Below are positions 35,947 through 47,726 of a stretch of 64,000 nt of DNA, one piece after another (within the stretch, counting starts at the first letter, position 1; each line of letters opens with the position of its first letter). The notes below the pieces were generated by a model. It had not been told where the DNA came from and did not search any database. It saw nothing but the letters and a program-made list of their open reading frames with translations. The translations under genes were made by a program, and so were the position numbers. This DNA is from Telopea speciosissima. Taxonomy: Eukaryota; Streptophyta; Magnoliopsida; Proteales; Proteaceae. The stretch spans positions 5,281,568-5,345,567 of the forward strand of contig NC_057925.1 of assembly GCF_018873765.1 (NCBI RefSeq), read 5' to 3'.

Positions 35947-36102
35947 AGGGATCGTTATCGCCCCCAGTATTGGGGGGGGGGGGGTGCTGTGCGCATCATG
36001 CGGTGCAGCACCGCCCATGTGTGCATGGTGGGGCCAACTATGCACACATGGGTGGTGCTGCGCCGCACGATGCGCACAACACCGGGGGCGATAATTTTCC
36101 CT
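35947..36102. repeat. GC-rich foldback MITE, unit B only
   Basis: Arms AGGGATCGTTATCGCCCCC and GGGGGCGATAATTTTCCCT enclose inverted blocks (gtgcgcatcatgcggtgcagcacc against the right-hand gtgctgcgccgcacgatgcgcac) and a run of G. Unit A (about 28310) is uninterrupted here. No clear target duplication was found. Confidence 0.75.
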
Positions 36103-37849
36103 TAAACAGCAAACCATAAAAATAGAATAACCTTTCTCCCCCACAAGATTAAGTGTCTACAATATCTGATTTCTTTCCCTCCCATGTCCTCATACTATCT
36201 TGGTCGATTAGACCTGGGGTTTTAGGTTTGTCACAAAAATAGTTATTTTTATCGTCTGAGAATATAAAATTGATCAAAAATAGATTCCAAGAATGCATAT
36301 CGAACACGGCCTTGGTGCATAGTATCACCACTATTATCAGTCATCATTCAATATTGATACATATACAGATCGGCCATATCAGGCCAAACCCCTCCAAATT
36401 TCAATATAAAGTTTTTATTTTATTTCATTTTATAATTTGAACATTTTGCCATCCCTTGTTCCCATACCACCGATGCAATATTGGTTACTCCCGATACCTA
36501 AAAGTAAAAATGTGGCCGATTAGACTAGCAAACTCTTCCCCAATATAATAGAACTTTTCATTATTCAGTCTTCCACTATTATGAAGGAACCTTACTTATA
36601 GGCGGACGAACCAGGGATATAAATAGATAGCTGAAAATCCGAATTCAATAACTATCCATATCCGTTTAGGAGTATCAGTATTTGGTCAAGGGTATATGGA
36701 TCCAAATTCGGATAGTGCGGAACATAATCTATTTGATTCAGATTCGGATAATGATCTTGAGGATTTTTAAGATTCGATAAGTTTTAGAGAATGAGGAAAA
36801 GAGTTAAAGACAACAGAAATGGATTAAAAACAAGGCAGTTCTGGGATATCCAAGTCAAACGTGTAAACAAATAGTGAAAAAATGGGAAACCGATTTGCAT
36901 TCGTATTGGTTTAGTGATATCCATATGTGATCATGAGATCTTGGATCCGATCACGTCCAATCTGCATTCCATCCATTTATATCTCTAGACGAACTGTCAA
37001 CCATAAAAGAGGAATCTACTTGACGATTGGCGTGCAACCATACAACTGGCGCTAGTTGTACGTAGTTCTTCACCCCTGGCGCGTTTCCACTTTCCACAAA
37101 AAGGGAAAATATAATCACGCGTAACAATTCGTGTCAGACTTGCGGGTCGACGAGATGCCATTACCCACCGAACCACCGGATTGCCCTTTTGACCTTCAGC
37201 TCAAGCCCTCAATCTGACGCCACTATTGGATGGGTTCCATCTTTTATTCTTTTAAGTAGGTTCCACCACACCCATATAGTCTTTTATCACATCCAGCAAT
37301 GCTGTTCCGCAGTTTAATATTATTTAAATTTAATAGCATGGGAAATGTAAGTGTCCACAGAGATTCTCCTGTAGACTCTATGAAATAGGGAGGTAGGAGT
37401 CTTTATGTCATTTTAAATTGATATTTATACTAATCTAACTGCATTTAATGTCAATCGTGCATACGCATGATCTTGCATGAAAACATTTGTCTTTTTAGAT
37501 CGACACACTTCAAGAGGTTTTTTTTTTTTGATATGATACATAATTCTTTTTTAATGAAAATAATAGTGTCTTTACATTTATATCGAAAAAATATGTATGA
37601 CAATGTCACTTTTTGATAATGACATAATGATACGCCATTTTTAACTTATTTTTTAAAACTCTTTTATATTATGTCTTAAAAATCTTTGGAGAATATAATA
37701 AGGAGCAATTAAATAAAGTAATCATGTTTTAATATTGAAAATATCATCTTGAACATCTCAAAAGAATGTCTTGAAATATGAACGGACTAATATGGAAGTT
37801 CTTGTTAACCATCACTCCCCTCCCTCTTCCTTAGCCTTTGATCCGTAGA

Positions 37850-38475
37850 ATTTTGTTCCTAATCATGGACAATGCAACCGGCCCCTTGCTCGTCTATACC
37901 TCCTAGTACTTTGATTATATCTTCCTCTATTGGTTCCTTTAAAGAGAAACTGCTTGCTTCACGTCCTTCATCATGTTGGGCTGATCTTGTTGATGATGAA
38001 GCCACCACACACCAATGATATGGATCGTGCTTTGCGTCCCACATTGAGGATACTGCTTCTAATGTACTAGCAATCAATATTGATCCAAAACTACCCTAAG
38101 GGGTCAGCTCAATTGGCAAAAGACCAACTCCTCAAATAAGAGGTCATGAGTTCAAACCACCTTGGGGTCTCTTCCCATCCCCTAATTCTCCCCCCTATTA
38201 TACAAGCTCTTAATCCAAAAAAAATATTGATCCAAAACTTCAAGTTTACCTAAAAGAACCGTGGCATCTTATACTCATAAGTAAATTGTTGAACTTGTAC
38301 CTTCTTTACCTCCAAGCGAAATATCGCCTTCAAGCTCAAAGGAAGCTCTAACATCAATTGTAAATCATTGATCTCGGATCGGGAGACTATGTGTTTAAAG
38401 TTTACTTGTCTGGCAAACTATCACAATGTCCTCTTCAATGGCCCTTAGTTGATAGCTAGATGTTTTCTCTCCTTT
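37850..38475 (+). pseudogene. LINE ORF1 (DUF4283) remnant, unit B, SINE-interrupted
   Basis: Paralogue of the relic at 30541-31035. It includes the SWADLVDDE-like coding stretch (about 37970-38000) and, after the SINE, the 'caagtttacctaaaagaacc' and 'ctggcaaactatcacaatgt' blocks. It is more degraded than unit A. Confidence 0.6.
38093..38222 (+). mobile_element. tRNA-derived SINE, unit B only
   Basis: A tRNA-like head ('gggtcagctcaattggcaaa' as box A, 'ggtcatgagttcaaacca' as box B) is followed by 'cttggggtctctt' and an A-rich end. The 17-bp target duplication AATATTGATCCAAAACT is perfect (38076-38092 and 38223-38239). Unit A has the single uninterrupted site near 30781. It is not an Au SINE by sequence. 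Confidence 0.95.
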
Positions 38476-41110
38476 TAGTGTTAGAAACCCAAATTCTGAA
38501 CTTCACAAATCATTGCTACACATACAGTACTCTGGGTGAGATTTCCCAAACTCCCCTTAAAATTCTATGATCATCAAATATTTTTTCGTTTGGGACATGT
38601 ACATAAGTAAGCCCTCGAAGGCCAATTACACCATGAAAAATCTTATCAAGGTGTTATAAAGGGAAAAAAAATTCTTGAAATATGTAAGGAAGTGAATTTA
38701 GTAAAAGTTATGAAAAAGCTAAAAAGAAAATACCATACATGATAAAAGACCTCATACATAAAGAAAACAATACTATATTCGAATATACGTATAAAATTGG
38801 GTTTTCTTATTTATTTTTTATGATAATAAAACTTAAATTAAAAACATATTTGATATTTCTTTCAAGTGAGAGGGTTCTCCACGATGTTAGTAGGAGGAAT
38901 CTACACTCCACACCAATGATAGTACAGAGAGAAAATATCAATATAAACCCCACATAGATTAGACCAAGAGAGAGAATATCAATACAAACCCCACATCTCA
39001 TTATGTGAAAAGATTTTTTTTTTTCGATAAAAAAAAAAAGAAGAAAAAATGTTTTTTTTTTTTTTTTGGAATAAGATTATGTGAAAAGATAAAATTTACA
39101 CTCTAGCATCATCAGCTTCTTTTTTTCTTAATATGCAAAACTAATAGGGATAAAAGTATGACCGGTTCCAATTAAATATTTTAAAAATGAAATCATCTCG
39201 CTTGTATGGGGCCTACATACGTGCATGTGTGTGGCACATACCTTCCTGCTTATTAGTGGTAAATCAAATATCTTGGAAGATTTTTTTAACAAATGGTCTC
39301 CCATTTTGAGTATTTAGCAAATCAGGCCTACGTAATGATGATGTCAGCACATTTTCCCCACTTTTGATCTTTTCAATATTTTTCATACAACCCTTACTTA
39401 ACACTAGCTTATTTTTTAATGGTAAAAGGTTATATGTACAGTCAAAAACCCACCTCCCATTTGACGAATCATCGTTGCACAAAATCTGCCGTGCATCACA
39501 TGAACCTTTTCCTCTTTTTAATAAAGAAGAAGCTGAATGCTTTTACCAAAAAAAAAAAAAAAAACAAAAAAGCTGAATGAATGTCCTTCGTAACCAAATT
39601 TATAAGAGACATGCACACTCTTGCTCACATTGACTAGTAGAAATTTTTGTATAGTAGGTTATTTAATGTTCTAAGGGAAAATGATCTCTATGTGTCCGAT
39701 ATCATGCGCCTATCTATTTTCTCTCTTTCTCTCTCTCCCTTGATATATGGGTTTTTACGGGATGTGTAGTGTTCATTCCGTGCTCTCATTGTCTTGGCGT
39801 ATGAGATTTTGCTTCTCACACCAATAATATGTTGATCTTGCACTTTTTGAAAAGGGTAAGTGTTCTTTATTTGAGCGCACGACTCCTACACCTGCACAAG
39901 ACCAATTAACACCCTCTTTTGGTTCAATCTATGGGAGGCAAGGAGATCATTTTATAGGGAGAAGGAGAGAAACATAAACAAGAATGTAGACGGACACCGG
40001 GCTTTCGAATAGGTGGCTTTTTTTTGTTTTTATTTTTGGTCTCTTCTTCTTCTTCAACATTAACTACTCAACAGCTTTCAAATATAATTGATCAAATTCT
40101 AACTCTTAATATATTTCTGTCATATTATCGTCTGACAATAATTATCAATATGTTATCATAGGTATTACAATATTTATTGGGGAAAATGATTTTGTTAGGG
40201 AACATGACTCATGCACCCAAACACAGGGTGGGAGCGAAATGACCATCCTATCCCTAATCCTAATCCTATCTCTGTTGATGCTCCAACGCGTACTCCTATA
40301 TTTATTATACCAACTTTTCTTTGATTATGCTGATAATGCTTATTTGTAATACTAGATGACATTCAAGTTAGAAAAAAAAAAATTATTTTACTAATGGTGT
40401 TATTTTATATGCATGAAATCCATTATCTCATGTTGATTAACTTCTTACCATACTTAAATGTAATACTAATATGTCAGTACCATGTCATAGTATAATAGTT
40501 TGTCTTGAACATCATATTAAATTGGGTATGTAATATGAACATCATTAGATTCATTCCTTCATGTGGAATGGTAAATAATGGTTAATATAAATAAAATATG
40601 GAAGAAAGAACACTACCCAGTTGCATCAGACACATGGCCCTTGTGCCCTGACACAACGGTGCACAAAATTAATGAGTATCCAACTTAATTTTCCTCTATT
40701 ACAATATGAAACATTATAAGAGAGCGTGACCTAATGATGTTTTAGTTATTTGTTTCTCCTTTTTTTTTTTCACTTTTTTCCAGTTGCAAAATAACATCAA
40801 CATTCTACACTACTTTTTCACCTCCGGTACGAATATAAGGTTTCCCTACAGTTTTATTGTGTTGGGCTTATTTCATGGATTATTGTATGTCCTCTAAGGT
40901 ATCAAAACTAAAGTATATCTTTCTACTACATGGCATCAGCATATTTATAAAAGGAATTCTGATATGGTTAGAAGTTTCTTGACATGAATTAATAATTTTT
41001 TACTAGATATGAATACGAAGGAAAAAAAATATTAAAGTATTTTTCAGATTAGACTATGATATTTTGATATACTAACAAACAGATAAGCGGCATCAAGGGG
41101 TTGTCCCATT

Positions 41111-42405
41111 TACCCTACTTCACTTTTTATTTGACAGAAAATAGGACAAATGTTGGTACCTAATATGCATGTGGAGGTGTATATGCAGAGGAACACTCTT
41201 CAGAATTGCAAGGATCGAGCAACATTGAGTCATTTCAAATTCGACGACATCGTCGGAGAATCCCGCCTGATGCCTACGTGGACACTTGATAAGGATTGAC
41301 TTCTTGGGAATCTGGGGCCCACCCTTTCTCATCCCACCATGAGCCGCACATCACATCTACTCTGTTAGATGGAATGTGCCTTGCAAAGCTCTTGGACTAT
41401 GGGGATAAAGTAACTTGTTCCACGCGCGTTCCAGAAGCGTCAGATGTCACAGTGGGACCCAGATCGCGTTGAAATGGTCTACTGGAACTGTAAGAATGCG
41501 CATCATCGAGACATCGAGGCGCGTAGGCACTACGCTATTGATAGTGGCGTTGCGAGGAGAAAAGGTCGACAGGAGCCTAGCGCAGCTTAGCTGGCTACAC
41601 GCACAGACACGTGAGCATCGATCCGCATTTCCACGTGTACGGTGAGTGGGAACGAGAGCGACTCCTCCGAAAGGGAAAGGAGGGAAAAGGACGGTCAGAT
41701 CGGGCGGCTAAAAGCTGGAGAGTGGAGGAGATAAAAGTACAGAAAGAAAAGAAAATGGGTTCCGTCACTAAAAACGGTGGGGTACGAGGATGATGTAAAA
41801 TTCCATTTTTGTCCCTCACCGTCCAAGGTTGCATCCCCATATTTTTTAACCATTAATCATATACAAACTGGGGGAGCTTCCCGCGGTCCCCGTTCATTCA
41901 TCATTAATATCTTACTCCGATCTGGCCAGATACACCCGGTTCAGGCGCATGATTTGGTCCAACTTAAATTACCCAACATCAAATCTGTTATTGTACCGGA
42001 TCCAATTTGAATTGACCGGGATGGACCGGGTGGCCCATTGGGAATTCTTTGTTGGCCACTTTAGCCCGTGGGGCATGCATGAGTGAGAACACGTCAGGGC
42101 TGATAAAGAAAGAAGACATTTTGGTAGAAAGTTAGTGAGGGTAGTATAGTAAAATCAATTGGAAAGAACGTTTGATGCGCGTTGGAAAGAGGCCCATATT
42201 CTATAGCGATTAGCCCATTACCGACCTTAGAATCCCATAAAAGAGAACCATCCGCCTAACGATGCCCTTCGTTCCTCTAATCCTCTCCCAACTCGTTCAA
42301 ACAAATCCTTGAACGGTGAACCCATAAACAGTTTTTCTCTTTCTTTCTCTTTTATTTTGATCAGATCTGTAGTTTTCTTCTTCTTCTTCATCTCAGATCG
42401 AAAAA
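41111..42405 (+). promoter_or_regulatory. Upstream region of the SAP gene
   Basis: Less AT-rich than its surroundings. It contains two CACGTG G-box/ABRE cores (41608-41613 and 41632-41637), a CGCG-type calmodulin-binding (CAMTA) motif candidate around 41421-41430 (ccacgcgcgtt), another GCGCG at about 42175, and a TATA-like CATAAAAGA at 42236-42244 about 165 bp before the ATG. The 5' UTR is rich in CTT. G-box and CGCG motifs fit stress-inducible expression; this is inference from motifs only. Confidence 0.5.
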
Positions 42406-42915
42406 ATGGCTCAGAGGGAGAAAGAAGAGACGGAATTCAAGGTACCTGAAACCCTTACCCTCTGCACCAACGGTTGTGGTTTCCCTGGTAACCCAGCTAC
42501 CAACAACATGTGCCAGAACTGCTTCAAGCCTAACGCAGGAGTCCTGAAACCCCTCAAGTTCTCTTCTTCTCAGGAAAAGAAGTCCAGATCCAGCTCCTCT
42601 CGATCGCCGTCCAGATCTGAATCGGATCCACCGCTAGCGGAGACTCGGAGAGAACGGACGTTGCAGGAGACGACGGTGGCTGGATCGGCGGAGAGAAAAG
42701 CTTCGATCAGTCCCCGGCGAGAGGTGTATCGGTGTTCCGGTTGCAGGAGGAAGGTAGGGTTGACGGGGTTCCGGTGCAGGTGCGGGGATTTGTTCTGTTC
42801 GGAGCATAGGTACTCTGATCGCCACGTGTGCAGTTACGATTACAAGACTGCCGGTCGTGAGGCTATAGCGCGCGAGAATCCCGTCGTCAAAGCTGCGAAG
42901 ATCGTTAGAGTCTGA
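42406..42915 (+). CDS. A20/AN1 zinc-finger stress-associated protein (SAP)
   Basis: Intronless gene of 169 aa, the usual size and structure for plant SAPs. A20 finger at about residues 20-42: [21 protein letters not shown], whose pattern C-x3-C-x11-C-x2-C is intact. The linker is Ser/Arg-rich (about 52-105). AN1 finger at about 109-148: [20 protein letters not shown], then [15 protein letters not shown] with all expected Cys/His ligands. The C-terminus is [22 protein letters not shown], the family ending. Such proteins act in abiotic-stress responses. Some have E3 ubiquitin-ligase or ubiquitin-binding activity through A20, but the individual role cannot be read from sequence. The start is the first ATG after a CTTCTTCTTC-rich leader, in an AAAAATGGCT context. 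It is the only clearly intact single-copy host gene in the window. Confidence 0.95.
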   Translation: MAQREKEETEFKVPETLTLCTNGCGFPGNPATNNMCQNCFKPNAGVLKPLKFSSSQEKKSRSSSSRSPSRSESDPPLAETRRERTLQETTVAGSAERKASISPRREVYRCSGCRRKVGLTGFRCRCGDLFCSEHRYSDRHVCSYDYKTAGREAIARENPVVKAAKIVRV

Positions 42916-44100
42916 TGATGAATCAGAGAAAAATGAAAAGAAAAAAAAAATTGTATTTTATTTAAAAAGAAGAAAAAATGGAAGTTTGTTGAACCCAACG
43001 ATTTGGAGACTTGGATCTCCTGAATCACAATCTCTGTGGAGATTTACCATCTCCATGACCATTCAGTCACAAATCAAGAGAGATTCTTGAGTTATGGGAC
43101 AAAAATATGGTTTGATGATAATATTCTCTCTGATTTACTTGTATCTATTAATTTTCTTTCCCCTTTTTTGGCTTGTAGTCTTTGAAATTTGGAAAAGAAT
43201 TCGAGAAAGAGAGATTTCCGAATTCCGATGAAATGTGCAGAGTTGAAGAAAGGGAGGGGCATAAAACGGGAAATTTGAAGAACTTCCGGGGGTATAAAGG
43301 TAAATTGGATGATGAGGTAATCCTTTTGTTGGGTTTAATCAGGTGCCAGCTAACGATGTGGACAACCGTCCAATTGGATGACCTTTTGACACAGTAGCGT
43401 TGACAAGTTCTCCTCTCATTCCCAGCAGAGCCCATCAATTATTTGAATATTCTAATAATTAAACAATTAACGCGAAGCGCGTATCGTGCAAATGGTCCGA
43501 GGCATGCGAGGCTGTGGGACCGATGACGAAATGGCCCAATGGGCTCAAGAGCCCCATTAAGTGCTATGTAATGGAGAAGGCCCACTAAGACCGGAATGGG
43601 CAAGAACTTAGCCTCCTTACAAAACCTGGGGCGGATTAGTTACCGTGACTCCGTGACCCATAAGTTGAATTGGTTGATCTATGAGAGATTGATCTGAACT
43701 TATTCTTGTTTGGAGAAAGGTTTTTTTTTTATATTTTTTATGATGGAGAGAATCTCTTCATCCACCATGATGTGATCACTCACCAACTGGGATGAATCAC
43801 GGGAATCCAGAGTTGAGACCACCTGTCATCGATAGACGTTTACCACAGTTATGCGAGGTATTGGTATCATATCACATGTATCGGGTTTTGCGAGTCACCA
43901 ATCTCGATATTGTGTCGATATCTTATCAGTGAAACGTAACGAACAAGAGGAAGATCAGTAAAAGAAACCCATTTTTGAAGAAAAAATCAGGGGTAAATTT
44001 GTTTGTTATGATTGGTCCATGCCGACATATTATGTATTGGTTTTGCTGATCAATACCTGATCCAAAACCGTGCACTAAAACCATGGTTATGCTCTCAATT
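42916..44100. other. 3' flank of the SAP gene, no further gene
   Basis: A-rich stretch after the stop (42940-42980), followed by small open frames (43148-43438 both strands) without recognisable content. 43440-44100 is non-coding and has no repeat that I can define. Confidence 0.4.
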
Positions 44101-44111
44101 TATACAAAAAA

Positions 44112-44258
44112 AAGAGAGAACGTCATCCGGTCGTATGCTGTGGCGTGTAATGATGTGTATTTACCAGTCTTTCTATGGGGGTGGGATGGTCATTTTGTAT
44201 TTGGTTGTGTCCAGATGCAGGTATTTGCCACAGTGCAAGACCGGGTGACATTCCTTTT
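44112..44258. repeat. Foldback MITE (GTCA-CCGGTC ends)
   Basis: Left 'gaacgtcatccggtcgtatg' plus ctgtgg is the near reverse complement of right ccacagtg plus 'caagaccgggtgacattcc'. The centre contains 'gggtgggatggtcatttt'. Confidence 0.65.
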
Positions 44259-44648
44259 TCCTTTAATATAATAAAATTTTATTTTTTAACACAGATTTGT
44301 CCTTAATAATATACATGGCATAGATATGGGATCAGACGCTTTTGCCCCTTTTACTTTGAAAATATGAATTCTTTTTAAAAAAATTTACCTTGGTCCCAAC
44401 CGTTACATTGCTATGGAAACAGTACTCCCAATACGAATACGAATCCAAATCGGCCGATCATCCTGATTGGTGGAATCATATTTGGAAAATAGAAGATCCC
44501 TTTATCAAATTAAAGGAAAAAAGAACTCTCTCCGGGGTTGTGGCCCACACCACCACTCCTATGAGTCTCTCTCTCTCCTTCCTATATGGAAAAAATACCT
44601 CTTCGCTCTGCCCCTTGTTTTGAGGAGGAAGGTGATAGACACATGGGA

Positions 44649-44826
44649 AAGAGGGTAAGTTTTCATGCAACGGTAAGGTTGCTCCATTGTGACCAAGTGG
44701 TCACGAGTTTGAGTTTAGAAATAGCCTCTCTGTGAAAATAAGGGTAAGGCTGTATACATAATGATCTTTCCTAGATCCAGCAGTGGCGGGATCCTCGTGC
44801 ACTGGGTATTCTTTTTTCTAGAAATG
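44649..44826 (+). mobile_element. Au SINE, full length
   Basis: 178 bp. It carries 'gcaacggtaaggttgctcca', 'tgtgaccaagtggtcacgag' with 'tttgagttt' (B-box region), 'aaatagcctctctgtgaaaa', 'gggtaaggctgtatacataa', 'cctagatccagcagtggcgg', 'cctcgtgcactgggtattc' and a T-rich end. An 11-bp direct repeat GACACATGGGA flanks it (44638-44648 and 44827-44837). Order and length match the widespread plant Au SINE. Confidence 0.93.
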
Positions 44827-45319
44827 GACACATGGGAGTGTTGGCGTAGGCCATACTCCCGGACAAAAAACTACTTCCCCAAATTAAATCAAGATAAAAG
44901 TTTGGACACACCATCAATATATCATAATCTAACACCCATTGCGTCTCTCTTTCTCCTCACCCCTTTAAAATCACTCTTTTACCCTTTCTATATAATATCT
45001 CATCCTCCGCCACTATTGGTGTTCCTTACTAGTTTACCGCACACGGGCGGTATACCTATCCCTCTCCTTTATAAATTAATGCGCTGCATAGATTTTTACC
45101 AAGTTTTTCTTTTTTATGAGATCGATAGATCTTTTACCTAGCTGAGTTTCCTACTTCACCAACCCAAGTGAAAAAATACCATATTGAGCCTAGGTATTTT
45201 AATTTCAACAACCCATCAAACATAATTCATGACTTGGAAGGAATCAAACTGAATCATAAATGTGAATACCCCCCAAAAAAAAAATCATGAATAATGTGGT
45301 AACCATGTGACAAGCTCGG

Positions 45320-46320
45320 AATGGAGATAAGAATAAATAATGGAAAAAACTACATATACTATTCCTAGTGACATGCAGTACATAGGTGGGGCCACATGAC
45401 AACGCTTCATTATGCATAATGAAGTCTGAAGACAAGGAGGATGCTAAGGAAAAACTATGCATACCAAAGACTAGGTGGGTGTTAGGTCTTCGATCGATAA
45501 GTCAAAAGCTCTGAAATTGATGGAAGCGTGGTGATCTATTGTGTGCTTAAAGGGGTCCACTCTAGTGTATGGACGCTAGATTAGATCAACTTAGTATGCG
45601 ATGGGTTAAATGACTTGATTTAATGTGTTCCATTAGTTTCGGAGCTTTTGACATATCGATCAAGTACCTAATAATAGAACCACGTGACTATACTTCATTA
45701 TGTCTAGTGAAATATTATGCTTCATTAACTACCACACAGTAGTACATGGCTCATGGGTGGGATCACCTGGAAACATTTCACTATGCTGAAGACTTGGAGA
45801 CGTGGAAAAAACTGTAAGGATTATTAATTCTCTTTTATATACACAAATCATGATCTTGCCTATGCATCCTTGAATCACAAATCAATAATAATAAAGGGTA
45901 CAAGACATACTGTTCACCGTTAACTCGTGCATTCCAACAAATGAGGACGAGGCCATTGATGTCCTACTTCAATTCTGGTATTGCAACGAATGTTGTCACT
46001 AGTTTGCTACTGCAACGAATATTGTCACTTGATGGAGATTGGTTTCTCTCTTCACCTATCCATATGCTCACAAAATCTACACTTCATTATTGACTAGTGA
46101 ACCGCATGGCAATACATATGGTGAGGACTTCACCATGCATTCTTCAGACTATGAGGATACTATGGAAAAACTGTTTTTTTTTTTTTTTTTTATTTTATGG
46201 AATAACTCTTCACAATGCAAAGTATTATATTTTACTATCTACCACGTGACAGTACACGGGTGGAGCCACATAGTATTACACTTCACTATGTACAGTGAAG
46301 CCTAGGAAGACCCATTAATA
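45320..46320. repeat. Array of diverged hairpin units (CACTTCACTATG blocks)
   Basis: The blocks 'cacgtgac(a/t)(g/a)tac', 'gggtgg(g/a)(g/a)ccac(a/c)t', 'ttca(c/t)tatg' and 'agtgaag', and 'gga(a/t)(a/g)ctatggaaaaactg', recur about four times, in part as inverted pairs. The array surrounds TRIM-LTR sequence at 45481-45672. It is probably a set of degraded MITEs; boundaries are not defined. Confidence 0.45.
45481..45672. mobile_element. Inverted TRIM LTR pieces
   Basis: 45537-45672 matches the 137-bp LTR of the TRIM at 24455 (tgtatggacgctagat, 'ttaatgtgttccattagttt', 'gatcaagtaccta'), preceded by the TRIM's 'ggaagcgtggtgatc' end. 45481-45520 is the reverse complement of the LTR end (gttaggt, 'cgatcgataagtcaaaagct'). 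This is an older, rearranged copy with an inverted partial LTR. Confidence 0.7.
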
Positions 46321-46384
46321 ACTAGTGCTCAGTTTACATATGACCTACACAAGCCAAGAGAAGAATAGGGATTGAGCTCACCTC

Positions 46385-46545
46385 TACGGAGCCTAGAGAT
46401 CAGGGAGTTCCCAGGGGGTTATCCAGCCGTTGGGCTGTGCTGTGCCGCACACATCCTGATGGTTGACTGGACATGCATCGGGATGTGTGCAACCCAGCCG
46501 TTGGATGCCCCCTAAGCACTCCATGGGCGCAGAGCTCCCTGGAGA
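46385..46545. repeat. Foldback MITE
   Basis: 'cagggagttcccagggggtt', 'ccagccgttggg' and 'cgcacacatcc' on the left face 'gggatgtgtgcaacccagcc', 'gttggatgccccct' and 'agctccctgg' on the right as imperfect reverse complements. It is GC-rich relative to its flanks. Confidence 0.65.
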
Positions 46546-47006
46546 GGAGCCGGATCCAAAGAATAGACACGTAAATCAATCATTGGACCATCATGATTTT
46601 TGTCTTATTATATATCTTTTCTTTCTTTCTTTTCCTCACATCTAAACACATCATAAAAGATATCAAATCCTAACTGGTTCTGCCCATCCTGGGCTCAAAT
46701 CATCTGGGCTGGGCTTTGAAAATCTGGCTTACTTTTTACAATACTCAAGAAAATGAAGCAGTTTCCACATTAGAATTAATAGGACCAGAGAGTTTCTCAT
46801 CCCTCGCCTTCACTGCCCACCTATGTGCAATAGACATCACGTCCCTAGTATTCTTAATAATACAAATAGAATTAAAACACACACTATGATTATACACACA
46901 TCATATTATAACTGAAACATTTCTCACGTCCACCCTGTCATAGTCCTTTACATTAAGCAATTTGTTACTTCTTGACAATCCATTCAAACTACAGCATGCA
47001 TCCACG

Positions 47007-47200
47007 CGGATCATTATCCTCTCCGGTTCACTGCCGGTACAATTGACCGGTTCCTCTCATAAGGGGCCGGAAATGATGACCTAACCCTCTGCTCGAACAC
47101 ACTGCCCGAGTGAGGTGAAGTCGTCATTTTTGCCTCCTTATGAGAGGAACTAGACAACTGTACCGAGCAGGGAACCGGACAGGATAAAAATTCGGGTCGA
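47007..47200. repeat. Foldback MITE
   Basis: Left 'cggatcattatcctctccgg', 'gccggtacaattgaccggtt' and cctctcataagg face right ccttatgagagg, 'aactagacaactgtaccgag' and 'ggaaccggacaggataaaaa'. The inverted arms are about 60 bp and imperfect. Confidence 0.7.
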
Positions 47201-47384
47201 CTCCTGCTCTTTCCACACAAAACCGGCCAAGTGTTCATCTATGTAATTTTACTAACAAACATATCTAGTACAATTTTGAGAAATGAAATTTGTTCTGACA
47301 GTTTATAACTTGAAGATTTCACATCGACATTGTTCACGACATAAAAGAAAAAAGAAAAGGGGATATGGAGAAAAATTGATTGAT

Positions 47385-47570
47385 GGCAAATAAAAGAAGG
47401 GGAAATCTATCACTGCCTAGTCGCATAGCCCTTGCACCAATGTGGGGGCCAATGAGAGCACGCATTGCTATCAATATGGATGAGATTTTATTTCACGGGG
47501 GTGGGGCAATAATTTCTCATGCTCATGTGTTTGGGCACAGGATCTACACGACCAGGCAACTTCTTTTTCC
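47385..47570. repeat. ACTTGGTCGCG-type hairpin MITE
   Basis: 'gaaatctatcactgcctagt' and 'cgcatagcccttgcacc' face 'tgggcacaggatctacacga' and 'ccaggcaacttc' in inverted order. Same family as 55365, 59840, 61432 and 61664 ('ctacttggt' ends). Confidence 0.6.
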
Positions 47571-47726
47571 CTAAAGACTTCGTTTGTTTCGACATAAAAT
47601 TTTACCTGGAAAATTTTATGCGATAAATTTTACTTCGTAAATGTAAAATTTTACATGTTGAAAAGTTTTCCAATGTTTGTTTCCATAATAAAACAAACAT
47701 TGGAAAACTTATAGACATAAAATTTT

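Larger units (their letters stand above)
34165..41110 (+). repeat. Tandem segmental duplication, unit B (about 6.9 kb)
   Basis: Direct repeat of unit A. It differs by lacking the insertions at 29409, 30261, 31078 and 32121, and by carrying its own SINE (38093) and GC-rich foldback element (35947). It also keeps about 75 bp at 35320-35400 that unit A lacks. The homology ends at 'aagcggcatcaagggg' (41085-41100), just upstream of the SAP promoter region. Confidence 0.9.

Noticed and set aside
26640..41110. Reading the two 7-kb units as giant LTRs of one element
   Set aside because: The units adjoin directly with no internal region, primer-binding site or TG..CA ends. A direct tandem segmental duplication explains them better.
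41415..41645. 76-codon open frame before the SAP gene
   Set aside because: It has no domain, overlaps opposite-strand frames and lies in the promoter region; GC-rich sequence alone explains its length.
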